Source: JBBQZU01 sp041749535 (lineage in GTDB: Bacteria; Bacteroidota; Bacteroidia; Flavobacteriales_D; Cryomorphaceae). Taken from it: a stretch of 64,000 nucleotides of DNA. Shown one piece after another: positions 53,485 to 60,933 of the stretch (positions are counted from its first letter, which is position 1; each line of letters starts with the position of its first letter). The position numbers and the translations under genes are program-made. Below the pieces are notes generated by a model. It did not search any database, was not told the DNA's origin, and saw only the letters and a list, made by a program, of their open reading frames with translations. The stretch covers positions 62,001 to 126,000 of the forward strand of contig JBGTBE010000088.1 of the NCBI GenBank assembly GCA_041749535.1, in the 5' to 3' direction.

Positions 53485-53537
53485 CAGTGGTCATTGTTGG
53501 AAGCAATCCGCACTCACATCTGCGGTACGAACCACTG
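53485..53537 (-). promoter_or_regulatory. Three-way-junction RNA leader before rplK
   Basis: Between nusG and rplK the RNA can fold into an outer 7-bp stem (cagtggt 53485-53491 / accactg 53531-53537) enclosing two hairpins: a 4-bp attg/caat (53493-53496 / 53504-53507) and a 5-bp ccgca/tgcgg (53508-53512 / 53521-53525). No U-run follows. It starts 13 bases after the nusG stop and ends 29 bases before the rplK ATG. By analogy with ribosomal-protein autoregulation it may be an L1-binding operator. Confidence 0.55.
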
Positions 53538-53550
53538 TTGAATCCTTGGT

Positions 53551-54105
53551 TTAGCTCTCCTTCTCTACCTGAAGGTACCCTAGTTCCAGTGGTGTCTTTC
53601 TTCCGAAAATCTTCACCATCACTTTGAGTTTCTTCTTCTCTTCGTTAATTTCTTCAATCACTCCATTAAAATTATTGAATGGGCCATCTATTACTTTGAC
53701 GTTCTCGCCAATAACAAAAGGTATGTTCAACTCTTCAGCGCTATCAGCAAGTTCATCCACCTTTCCAAGGATTCGCTTTACTTCTGCAGGTCTTAAAGGC
53801 ACGGGGTCTCCGCCTTTCTCAGAACCTAAAAAACCGATCACGTTGTTCACACTTTTAATAAGGTGTGGAATTTCACCCACCAAATCAGCTTCAATCATCA
53901 CATAGCCAGGGTAAAAATTTCTCTCCTTGCTGATTTTCTTTCCATTTCTGATTTGGAAAATTTTTTCAGTTGGAATGAGCACCTGTGTTACATAATCGTT
54001 CAGGTTGCTGCGGCCTATTTCAAGCTCAATCATCTCCTTAACCTTCTTCTCCTTGCCGCTCACTGCACGAACCACATACCACTTTTTGCCGGTAGCTTCA
54101 GTCAT
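53551..54105 (-). CDS. nusG: Transcription termination/antitermination factor NusG
   Basis: About 184 residues from the ATG at 54105 (MTEATGKKWYVVRAVSGKEK); the frame extends to 54123, inside the secE stop. NGN domain (about 8-115) with KERNFYPGYVMIEADL and a C-terminal KOW domain (about 130-184) with KVIDGPFNNFNGVIEEI. It couples RNA polymerase with Rho or ribosomes. Lies 14 nt after secE. Confidence 0.96.
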   Translation of the reverse strand: MTEATGKKWYVVRAVSGKEKKVKEMIELEIGRSNLNDYVTQVLIPTEKIFQIRNGKKISKERNFYPGYVMIEADLVGEIPHLIKSVNNVIGFLGSEKGGDPVPLRPAEVKRILGKVDELADSAEELNIPFVIGENVKVIDGPFNNFNGVIEEINEEKKKLKVMVKIFGRKTPLELGYLQVEKES

Positions 54106-54119
54106 TGCTGTCAATTTAA

Positions 54120-54350
54120 TCAATTAAGTGCCTGGTAGATATACCCCAGTATTCCTTTCCACTGGAAACCTTCGCCTCCTGTAACACGAACACCAAAAAT
54201 GTAGTCCATCAAAAAGATGATAAGCGCTATGATCGCTGAAGCTACGAGCACCAGGATGCTGCTGCTTTGCAGCTGCTTCCATGTTGGCCATGTAACTTTG
54301 TGCAATAGCTCATCATATGATTCTCGGAATGTAGTTTTTAAACTTGCCAC
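54120..54350 (-). CDS. secE: Preprotein translocase subunit SecE
   Basis: 76 residues: a cytoplasmic amphipathic helix with the signature HKVTWPTWKQL, then a single TM segment (about 30-50, SSILVLVASAIIALIIFLMDYIFG). It clamps SecY in the protein-conducting channel. Between tRNA-Trp and nusG, the usual place. Confidence 0.95.
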   Translation of the reverse strand: MASLKTTFRESYDELLHKVTWPTWKQLQSSSILVLVASAIIALIIFLMDYIFGVRVTGGEGFQWKGILGYIYQALN

Positions 54351-54367
54351 GATTTCTTCGTTTTAAG

Positions 54368-54440
54368 CACGGGTGGAGAGGCTCGAACTCCCGACACCTG
54401 GTTTTGGAGACCAGTGCTCTACCAACTGAGCTACACCCGT
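54368..54440 (-). tRNA. trnW: tRNA-Trp (CCA anticodon)
   Basis: 73 nt. Acceptor ACGGGTG pairs with CACCCGT; D-arm GCTCAGTTGGTAGAGC; anticodon stem CTGGT/ACCAG with loop CTCCAAA, so anticodon CCA; T-arm GGGAGTTCGAGCCTCTCC. The 3' CCA is not encoded. Lies between tuf and secE. Confidence 0.97.
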
Positions 54441-54455
54441 TTATTGACAGGTAAA

Positions 54456-54479
54456 GGTGAGCACCCAAAGATGCTCACC
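54456..54479 (-). terminator. Hairpin between tuf and tRNA-Trp
   Basis: An 8-bp perfect stem (ggtgagca 54456-54463 / tgctcacc 54472-54479) with an 8-nt loop. Only three Us follow on the minus strand, so it is either a weak terminator or a processing site between the tuf mRNA and the tRNA. Confidence 0.5.
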
Positions 54480-54503
54480 CCTTCCCCATCAAAAGTTTAT
54501 TAA

Positions 54504-55691
54504 TTAACTAATGATTTCAGTAACCTGACCTGCACCTACTGTACGACCACCTTCGCGGATCGCAAAACGAAGACCTTTGTCCATCGCTACAGGTACTATC
54601 AATTCTACTGTTATTGTTACGTTGTCACCTGGCATTACCATCTCGCGACCTTCGCCAAGGAAAATCTCCCCTGTTACGTCAGTGGTGCGCAGGTAAAACT
54701 GTGGACGGTATCTGTTGTGGAATGGAGTGTGACGGCCACCTTCTTCCTTCTTCAAAACATAAATCTCTGCTTTGAATTTGGTGTGAGGTGTGATAGACCC
54801 TGGCTTGGCAATAACCATTCCACGGCGAATTACACTTTTATCAATACCACGAAGTAGTAGACCAACGTTATCGCCAGCTTCACCTCTGTTGAGTATTTTG
54901 CGGAACATCTCAACGCCTGTTACAACAGACTTAAGTTTTTCAACCTGCATTCCGATGATTTCAACTTCATCACCTGAGTTGATAATACCTGTTTCGATAC
55001 GACCTGTTGCAACTGTACCACGACCTGTAATCGAGAATACGTCTTCAACTGGCATAAGGAATGGCTTGTCGATGTCACGTGGTGGCATTTCGATCCAAAC
55101 GTCTACTGATTCCATCAGTTCTTCAACTGTAGCAACCCATTTTGGCTCACCATTTAGTGCACCAAGAGCAGAACCTTTGATAACAGGTGTATTGTCACCA
55201 TCATACTCGTAGAATGAAAGAAGCTCACGCACTTCCATTTCAACAAGCTCAAGAAGCTCTTCATCATCAACCATGTCCACTTTGTTAAGGAACACAACGA
55301 TGCGTGGAACACCTACCTGACGACCAAGAAGGATGTGCTCGCGGGTTTGTGGCATAGGGCCATCAGTAGCAGCAACAACCAGAATAGCGCCGTCCATCTG
55401 GGCAGCACCTGTTACCATGTTCTTTACGTAGTCAGCGTGACCTGGGCAGTCAACGTGGGCGTAGTGACGGTTCACAGTTTGGTATTCAACGTGTGAAGTA
55501 TTGATAGTAATACCTCTTTCTTTCTCTTCGGGAGCATTATCGATCATATCGAAGCTTCTCACTTCAGCAAGACCTTTAGAAGAAAGTACGGATGTGATCG
55601 CTGCGGTAAGGGTAGTTTTACCGTGGTCAACGTGGCCGATGGTACCTATGTTAAGGTGCGGCTTGGAGCGATCGAATGTTTCTTTAGCCAT
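54504..55691 (-). CDS. tuf: Elongation factor Tu
   Basis: 395 residues. GTPase motifs GHVDHGKTTLTAA, DCPGHADYVKNM and NKVDMVDD; switch-1 RGITINTSHVEY; domains 2 and 3 complete, ending GRTVGAGQVTEIIS. Delivers aminoacyl-tRNA to the ribosome. It sits inside a tRNA cluster (four tRNAs upstream, one downstream) in one long transcript. Confidence 0.98.
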   Translation of the reverse strand: MAKETFDRSKPHLNIGTIGHVDHGKTTLTAAITSVLSSKGLAEVRSFDMIDNAPEEKERGITINTSHVEYQTVNRHYAHVDCPGHADYVKNMVTGAAQMDGAILVVAATDGPMPQTREHILLGRQVGVPRIVVFLNKVDMVDDEELLELVEMEVRELLSFYEYDGDNTPVIKGSALGALNGEPKWVATVEELMESVDVWIEMPPRDIDKPFLMPVEDVFSITGRGTVATGRIETGIINSGDEVEIIGMQVEKLKSVVTGVEMFRKILNRGEAGDNVGLLLRGIDKSVIRRGMVIAKPGSITPHTKFKAEIYVLKKEEGGRHTPFHNRYRPQFYLRTTDVTGEIFLGEGREMVMPGDNVTITVELIVPVAMDKGLRFAIREGGRTVGAGQVTEIIS

Positions 55692-55750
55692 GAGCTAGAT
55701 TTTAGTGGTTATGTTAATCTTTATTTTCGTGTGCAATAGTGCCAAATTTG

Positions 55751-55822
<72 letters not shown>

Positions 55823-55831
55823 TTTAGGTGG

Positions 55832-55904
55832 AGCGGGAGACGGGATTCGAACCCGCGACATTTAGCTTGGAAGGCTAATGCTCTACCAACTGAGCTACTC
55901 CCGC
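55832..55904 (-). tRNA. trnG: tRNA-Gly (TCC anticodon)
   Basis: 73 nt. Acceptor GCGGGAG/CTCCCGC; D-arm GCTCAGTTGGTAGAGC; anticodon stem TTAGC/GCTAA with loop CTTCCAA, so anticodon TCC; T-arm CGGGTTCGAATCCCG. No encoded CCA. Confidence 0.97.
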
Positions 55905-55927
55905 CTTTCTCTTGAGATAAGTAAAAG

Positions 55928-56010
55928 TGGGGAGAGCAGGATTCGAACCTGCGAAGGTATAAACCAACAGATTTACAGTCTGTCCTCGTTAGCCACTTGA
56001 GTATCTCCCC
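55928..56010 (-). tRNA. trnY: tRNA-Tyr (GTA anticodon)
   Basis: 83 nt class II tRNA with a long variable arm. Acceptor GGGGAGA/TCTCCCC; anticodon loop TGTAAAT, so anticodon GTA; T-arm GCAGGTTCGAATCCTGC. No encoded CCA. Confidence 0.97.
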
Positions 56011-56031
56011 AAAGATTAACTATCTTAAGAG

Positions 56032-56105
56032 AGCCGATGGAGGGATTCGAACCCCCGACCCGCTGATTACAAATCAGCTGCTCTGGCCAACTGAGCTACA
56101 TCGGC
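56032..56105 (-). tRNA. trnT: tRNA-Thr (TGT anticodon)
   Basis: 74 nt. Acceptor GCCGATG/CATCGGC; D-arm GCTCAGTTGGCCAGAGC; anticodon stem GCTGA/TCAGC with loop TTTGTAA, so anticodon TGT; T-arm GGGGGTTCGAATCCCTC. First gene of the tRNA-tuf run. Confidence 0.97.
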
Positions 56106-56163
56106 AAAATCAATATTTTAAGAACGTTTGGCCGCAGGCCGCACCTTTTCCCAAAAAGGTTTG

Positions 56164-56171
56164 CAAATGTA
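56164..56171 (-). promoter_or_regulatory. -7 promoter element for the tRNA-tuf-rpl-rpo run
   Basis: Reads TACATTTG on the minus strand, an exact TAnnTTTG match, 58 bases before the first tRNA. A TTTG lies 15 bases upstream of it, closer than the usual 17-20. Two G+C-rich hairpin-forming tracts (near 56126-56160) lie between it and the tRNA. Confidence 0.6.
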
Positions 56172-56199
56172 TGAAAGTTTTTCGTTCAAAAAGTGTGTT

Positions 56200-56670
56200 C
56201 ACTATTTTTTCTGAACACATCGGAGGTTATTGAAGGTCTATCATCTAAACTATTGATAACGAAACAGGCATTAAGCATTGATTTACTTACATATATGTTG
56301 GCAATCAAGAGCAATTTTATAAATGATCATAAATGTTAAAGTGCAATCAATTTCGATCAATTGAAAATCTTTCTCCTACATCACATATGGTTTTGTACTT
56401 AGGTTCAATCTATACAAGACAGCATTTATGCTTTCTTCCTAACAAAAAAGCTCAAATCTGAGGGTATGGTTTGGTGATTGCGCGATTTACCATTTTTCAA
56501 ACACATGTTCAACCCATGAATCCAATTTGCGAAAATGAATGTTAGAGCGGGCTAAGATTTCTTCTAACCACCTGTGGTTTCAAATAATTCCGCTATGCCA
56601 ACCCAAAATCCGCCAATCGTAATTTCAATCCAGTTAGGAACAATGGAATAACGAACTACCAATAGTTATG
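56200..56670 (+). other. Gene-free intergenic stretch
   Basis: The gap between the tRNA promoter and the hpf terminator has no frame with credible protein features, no tRNA and no repeat that I can see. It is A+T-rich, with frequent stops in all frames. It may carry upstream regulatory sequence of the tRNA-tuf promoter or a small RNA. Confidence 0.5.
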
Positions 56671-56673
56671 GAC

Positions 56674-56699
56674 TAAAAAAGGGGCTGATGGAGCCCCTA
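56674..56699 (-). terminator. Terminator after hpf
   Basis: A 7-bp stem (aggggct 56680-56686 / agcccct 56692-56698) with a 5-nt loop followed by six Us on the minus strand. Closes the rpsU-xerC-hpf transcript. Confidence 0.88.
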
Positions 56700-56733
56700 A
56701 TGTGATGATATTCCGTTTCGGGTGAAAAGCTAA

Positions 56734-57036
56734 CTAACTCGCCATTGCCTGCTTTCCTTTAAGTTTCCGTATTTGCCTCCGCAAGGCTTCGACTACGAGG
56801 TCTGTACCTTCTTCGAATGTACTGCTTTGCCTTTTGGCAAAAAGTTCTTTGCCTGGCACATTGAGTTTTATTTCGGTTATCTTATTCCCTTCTTCCTTAT
56901 TTTTTTCGAGTTTGAGAAATACTTCGGCCCTAATCATATTGTCGTGAAACTGCTCCAGCTTATGGAGCTTTGATTCAATAAATGATACGAGTTTGCCATC
57001 GGCTTTAAACTGGATGGAATGAACACTAACTTGCAT
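56734..57036 (-). CDS. hpf: Ribosome hibernation-promoting factor (short form)
   Basis: 100 residues of the HPF/RaiA fold: MQVSVHSIQFKADGKLVSFI opening, a KLHKLEQFHDNMIRAEVFLK helix-strand, and a basic C-terminal helix (LRRQIRKLKGKQ). It binds the 30S decoding centre to inactivate ribosomes in stationary phase. It lacks the C-terminal dimerisation domain of long HPF. Last gene of rpsU-xerC-hpf, 34 nt after xerC. Confidence 0.92.
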   Translation of the reverse strand: MQVSVHSIQFKADGKLVSFIESKLHKLEQFHDNMIRAEVFLKLEKNKEEGNKITEIKLNVPGKELFAKRQSSTFEEGTDLVVEALRRQIRKLKGKQAMAS

Positions 57037-57070
57037 AGTCGTTCTTTTTTTTGAGGGTTAATAAATATGC

Positions 57071-57952
57071 TCATCCCTTCGGATGTGCTTTGCGGTGAAT
57101 CTCTTTGAGTTTGTCAATGGTATTGTGGGTGTAAAGTTGCGTTGCAGCCAGTGAGCTGTGACCAAGTAATTCCTTGATCGCATTCAAATCAGCCCCCCTA
57201 TTCAACATGTGTGTAGCAAATGTATGACGCAGAACGTGAGGGCTTTTCTTGCGCAATGAACTTACCCTCGAAAGGTAGTTATTAACCACATTATAAACAA
57301 GCCTCGAATATACTTTCGTACCTCGTTTGGTAAGAAAGAGAGATGCCGAGTGGCTGATTTCCGAAAGTGCTTCGCGGTTATTGATGTATGCTTCCAACAC
57401 AGGTATTAATGCTTCACCTACGGGAACGATTCTTTCCTTGTTTCGCTTACCGAGTACCTTCAGCGTTTTGCGCTGAATATCAAGGTCAGAAATTTCTATT
57501 CCCACGAGTTCAGCACAGCGCAAACCTGTTTGATAAAACAATTCTATGATGGCCCGATCGCGACTTCCCTCAAATCCTGGGTCAAAAATGGATGGATCTA
57601 GCAGCAATTCCATTTGGCCCTCTTCTACATACACCGGAAGTTTAAATGAGATCTTGGGAACTGTAAGCCTCTTTGAGGGATCGCTGGCGAGACCGTAAAA
57701 CTTCTGGAGCCACTTGAAGTATGCTCTTGCAGCGCTTAGTTTTCTTTGCAGCGACCGTGCATCGAGCCCTTCTTCAAAAATTGAAGCGAGCCAAGTTCTC
57801 AGTTGCTGGTAACTGGCGTCGCCGATATCAGTCAATTCAAAATTCTCCAAAAGCCAGGCGGTGAGCTGTTGCAGATCAGTATGATATGCTTTGACAGTAT
57901 GCGGACTGTATCTTTTCTCAAATTGAAGATAGTCAAGGAAACTTTTGAGCAT
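57071..57952 (-). CDS. xerC: XerC-like tyrosine recombinase
   Basis: 293 residues. N-terminal SAM-like core-binding domain (1-90) and a catalytic domain with all conserved residues: Arg in TGLRCAELVG, Lys in VLGKRNKERIVPV, HVLRHTFATHML (HxxR), LGHSSLAATQLYTH (His and nucleophile Tyr). The XerC/XerD pair resolves chromosome dimers at dif. The conserved rpsU-xerC-hpf location argues for the housekeeping Xer rather than an integrase. A terminator hairpin ends exactly at its ATG, which could limit transcription or translation. Confidence 0.93.
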   Translation of the reverse strand: MLKSFLDYLQFEKRYSPHTVKAYHTDLQQLTAWLLENFELTDIGDASYQQLRTWLASIFEEGLDARSLQRKLSAARAYFKWLQKFYGLASDPSKRLTVPKISFKLPVYVEEGQMELLLDPSIFDPGFEGSRDRAIIELFYQTGLRCAELVGIEISDLDIQRKTLKVLGKRNKERIVPVGEALIPVLEAYINNREALSEISHSASLFLTKRGTKVYSRLVYNVVNNYLSRVSSLRKKSPHVLRHTFATHMLNRGADLNAIKELLGHSSLAATQLYTHNTIDKLKEIHRKAHPKG

Positions 57953-57979
57953 AAAAAAGGGCGGCTTAAAGGCCGCCCT
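57953..57979 (-). terminator. Terminator between rpsU and xerC touching the xerC start codon
   Basis: An 8-bp G+C-rich stem (agggcggc 57958-57965 / gccgccct 57972-57979) followed on the minus strand by six Us and directly by ATG. It sits 20 bases after the rpsU stop, where it would end most rpsU transcripts. Confidence 0.88.
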
Positions 57980-57999
57980 AATATAAGGATTGTATTTAT

Positions 58000-58191
58000 C
58001 TACTCAAGGGTTCTCTTAATGGCAGAAGCATAAATTGCCTTCAATCGCTGCTGTCGTTTCACTATGGAAGGTTTGGTAAATTGCTGTCTTACACGCAATT
58101 CTTTAATAACGCCGGTGCGATCAAATTTCTTCTTGAACTTCTTGAGCGCACGCTCAATGTTCTCGCCTTCTTTTACTGGTACTATTAACAT
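58000..58191 (-). CDS. rpsU: 30S ribosomal protein S21
   Basis: 63 residues from the ATG at 58191 (MLIVPVKEGENIERALKKFK). The frame can be extended to 58224, but a promoter -7 element lies at 58222-58229, so an upstream start would lie at or before the transcription start; the S21 family also begins with this MLIVPVKEGE. Basic, binds 16S rRNA near the anti-Shine-Dalgarno region. First gene of rpsU-xerC-hpf. Confidence 0.95.
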   Translation of the reverse strand: MLIVPVKEGENIERALKKFKKKFDRTGVIKELRVRQQFTKPSIVKRQQRLKAIYASAIKRTLE

Positions 58192-58221
58192 ATTCTTCTG
58201 AGTCCTTTTAATTAGGGAGCG

Positions 58222-58229
58222 CAAATATA
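58222..58229 (-). promoter_or_regulatory. -7 promoter element for rpsU-xerC-hpf
   Basis: Reads TATATTTG on the minus strand, exact to TAnnTTTG, 30 bases before the chosen rpsU start. It lies in the 27-base gap after the acyl-CoA dehydrogenase stop at 58252. A TTTG lies 14 bases upstream, shorter than usual. Confidence 0.65.
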
Positions 58230-58251
58230 CACTTTTAATGAAACAAAAAAA

Positions 58252-59391
58252 CTATGAAAGAATTTTTCTTGAAATTACAAGCTTCTGAATCTCGCTGGTT
58301 CCTTCACCTATGGTGCACAACTTACTGTCTCTATAAAATTTCTCTGCGGGAAAATCTTTAGTATAGCCGTACCCGCCAAATATCTGCACTGCTTCTGTCG
58401 CGGCCCTTACGCACACCTCGCTGGCATAATACTTTGCCATGGCCGATTCCTTGGTCACATCGCGACCATTGTTTTTCAAGTGCGCAGCCTGAAGGGTGAG
58501 CAACTCTGCGGCTTCTATTTCTGTGGCCATATCAGCCAACTTGAAAGCAATGGCTTGAAATTTTGATATAGATTGCCCAAACTGCTCTCTTTCCTTGCTG
58601 TATTTCAATGCAGCTTCATAGGCCCCCTTGGCAATGCCCATAGACAATGCTGCAATTGAGATGCGGCCCCCATCCAGCACTTTCATGGCTTGAATGAAAC
58701 CTTCACCCACCTTGCCCAATACATTCGCTACTGGGACCCTGCAATCTTCGAATATTAACTCTGCAGTTTCGCTGGCGCGCATACCAAGTTTGTTTTCTTT
58801 CTTCCCGGCTTTGAATCCGGGTGTGCCGCGCTCAACGACAATAGCAGTAATACCTCGTGTATCCAACAGGTCGCCCGTTCGAACCAACACTACGGCAATA
58901 TTACCACTGATACCATGGGTTATCCAGTTCTTTGTACCATTAATTACGTAATGGTCGCCATCTAGGATAGCTGTGGTTTTCATTCTAAGGGCATCCGATC
59001 CTGTATTGCTTTCGGTGAGGCCCCATGCTCCAATCCACTCACCTGATGCCAGCTTGGGAAGCCATTGTCGCTTCTGCTCCTCATTGGCAAAGGCCAAAAT
59101 ATGACCGGTGCAAAGTGAATTATGCGCTGCTACGGATAAACCGATAGAGCCACACACTTTGGAAATCTCAGATATTACGGTGTAGTATTCGTTGTATCCA
59201 AACCCGGCTCCTCCGTACGATTCAGGTACCAATACTCCAAGGAGTCCTAACTTGCCCAACTTGCGCATGGTCTCAATTGGAAAATACTGCTCTTCATCCC
59301 ATTCCATAAATTTTGGACGTATCTCTCTCTCGCAAAAATCGCGCACCATTTGTGCGATCATTGTTTGGTTTTCTGTTGCAGTGGTAGTCAT
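58252..59391 (-). CDS. Acyl-CoA dehydrogenase
   Basis: 379 residues, an FAD-dependent enzyme of fatty-acid or branched-chain acyl-CoA beta-oxidation. Flavin-binding GLTESNTGSDALRMKT and WITHG segments; C-terminal catalytic-base region GEGTSEIQKLVISRKIL with Glu; YGYTKDFPAEKFYRD. It most resembles short/branched-chain acyl-CoA dehydrogenases, chain specificity not resolved. 42 nt after apt and probably the last gene of that operon. Confidence 0.93.
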   Translation of the reverse strand: MTTTATENQTMIAQMVRDFCEREIRPKFMEWDEEQYFPIETMRKLGKLGLLGVLVPESYGGAGFGYNEYYTVISEISKVCGSIGLSVAAHNSLCTGHILAFANEEQKRQWLPKLASGEWIGAWGLTESNTGSDALRMKTTAILDGDHYVINGTKNWITHGISGNIAVVLVRTGDLLDTRGITAIVVERGTPGFKAGKKENKLGMRASETAELIFEDCRVPVANVLGKVGEGFIQAMKVLDGGRISIAALSMGIAKGAYEAALKYSKEREQFGQSISKFQAIAFKLADMATEIEAAELLTLQAAHLKNNGRDVTKESAMAKYYASEVCVRAATEAVQIFGGYGYTKDFPAEKFYRDSKLCTIGEGTSEIQKLVISRKILS

Positions 59392-59433
59392 ATATTTTAA
59401 GTTTCAGTGGGTAGTAGTTTTGAATGCTGTGCA

Positions 59434-59970
59434 CTATTCGTAGCTCAAGAGGCTAATAATTGGCGTATCATAATCGAGCAGTCGGTTTCTGCCCGAAAGC
59501 TTCCCTAGCTCAATGAGAAAGGCGAACCCCGATAAAGAACCGCCCTCCATCATGATAAGTTCTGCTGCTGCACAAGCTGTACCTCCAGTTGCCAAAAGGT
59601 CATCATGCACAAGTATATTCATTCCTGGTTTTACTGAACCTTTGTGCATCTCAATTTCTGCAGTGCCATATTCTAAGGCGTAGCTGTATGAAACGGTTTC
59701 GGCGGGAAGCTTGCCTTTCTTTCTAAGAACAATAAAAGGCACATTCAGTTCAAGCGCCAATGGAAAGCCATATAAAAACCCTCTGCTTTCAATGCCTGCT
59801 ACAGCATCTATTTTCACGCCTTCAAAAAGCTTCACGAACTCCTGTATCACTCCTCTGCTCAAAACAGGAGATTCGAGAAGGGGCGTGATGTCCTTGAATT
59901 GAATGTCCTTTTTGGGAAAATCAGGAATGTTTCGAATTACAAGGAGAAGTTGATCGCGAATATCTTTCAT
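59434..59970 (-). CDS. apt: Adenine phosphoribosyltransferase
   Basis: 178 residues. Salvages adenine to AMP with PRPP. PRPP-binding loop VHDDLLATGGTACAAAEL; FPKKDIQFKDITPLL is the characteristic N-terminus; GIESRGFLYG forms the adenine pocket. Its ATG overlaps the helix-hairpin-helix gene stop by 4 nt, so they are coupled. Confidence 0.95.
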   Translation of the reverse strand: MKDIRDQLLLVIRNIPDFPKKDIQFKDITPLLESPVLSRGVIQEFVKLFEGVKIDAVAGIESRGFLYGFPLALELNVPFIVLRKKGKLPAETVSYSYALEYGTAEIEMHKGSVKPGMNILVHDDLLATGGTACAAAELIMMEGGSLSGFAFLIELGKLSGRNRLLDYDTPIISLLSYE

Positions 59971-60923
59971 TCAAAGCTCAGATAGGGTGCAAGTTTAACG
60001 CTTAATTCAGCATTTAACAAACCGGTGGACATGAGCTCGGAAAAGTCCTTGAATCGTTTTCTAGACTCACGTGCACCTATTATTTTATTAGCTAGTTCAA
60101 AACTTACATAGGGATGAGCTGAGAGTTCTTGTGCGGTTGCCCTATTCACAGGAATCTTCCGAAGATGCTCTGCATCAATGAGAACGTTTGCTGCGAAGGC
60201 ATCAATCTTCTCCACGCTCATCAATTTGATCTCCAATAGCTGGGCAATGGTGTAATATCCACCTAGCTGTTCTCTATACTGCACAATACGTTTTGCGAAA
60301 TAACTTCCAATGCCTTTCAGTTCCTTTATTTCAGTGGTGTCAGCTTTATTGATATCCACCTTAAGTGCTTTGTAGTAAAATTGACTCGTGTCTGCAGTTT
60401 CCGACCATTTTTTAGCAGGTTCATCCCACTCATCTTTGGGGCCTTCAAGCTTCGATTTCTGGAATTTATTTGCTCGATATTCAGGTTTGGAAGGAAGGTC
60501 AATATAGGGTTCTAAACCATCGAATTTAGCTTCATCTATGAAATAGAGTCTGGCAAAATCTTCTTTGTATTTGAATTGGCCAGCTTTGCTCAGATACTTT
60601 CGGAGTGTACCCACTTCGCGCTCAGAAAATCCCAGAGCAGCATATCCCGAATCACTGAGTGTATTAGGATTAAAGGTAAAATATGAAAGCAGTTTCCTAT
60701 TCTCTGATTCATCAAGCCTTGTTCCGTCAGTACTATCGATTCTCAGAGCAGCATTGCCTCGCTGAAGTCTTGCTATGATGTCAGGATCAATTGGCTTTGG
60801 TGTATAATAGCGCACGTACAGTTGAGATCCCAAAATGGTAGCCAGAATAACTACCGCTACGATGATAACAAGGTTGCGTTCAGCTCTATAATGGAGGAGG
60901 TATGACTTGAACGCTTCGAACAT
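59967..60923 (-). CDS. Membrane-anchored helix-hairpin-helix protein (ComEA-related)
   Basis: 318 residues: an N-terminal TM segment (about 18-38, NLVIIVAVVILATILGSQLY), a linker, then several helix-hairpin-helix units (about 75-135, 190-250 and 255-315), for example LKGIGSYFAKRIVQYREQLGG, seen in DNA-binding proteins. It resembles ComEA of DNA uptake, but with more HhH units and a role outside competence possible. Coupled to apt and 10 nt after the symporter gene. Confidence 0.8.
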   Translation of the reverse strand: MFEAFKSYLLHYRAERNLVIIVAVVILATILGSQLYVRYYTPKPIDPDIIARLQRGNAALRIDSTDGTRLDESENRKLLSYFTFNPNTLSDSGYAALGFSEREVGTLRKYLSKAGQFKYKEDFARLYFIDEAKFDGLEPYIDLPSKPEYRANKFQKSKLEGPKDEWDEPAKKWSETADTSQFYYKALKVDINKADTTEIKELKGIGSYFAKRIVQYREQLGGYYTIAQLLEIKLMSVEKIDAFAANVLIDAEHLRKIPVNRATAQELSAHPYVSFELANKIIGARESRKRFKDFSELMSTGLLNAELSVKLAPYLSFE

Positions 60924-60933
60924 GGCATGGTCG

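Noticed and set aside
57071..57952. XerC-like gene as a mobile-element integrase
   Set aside because: The conserved housekeeping location between rpsU and hpf, and no attachment-site repeats or phage genes, favour chromosomal Xer.
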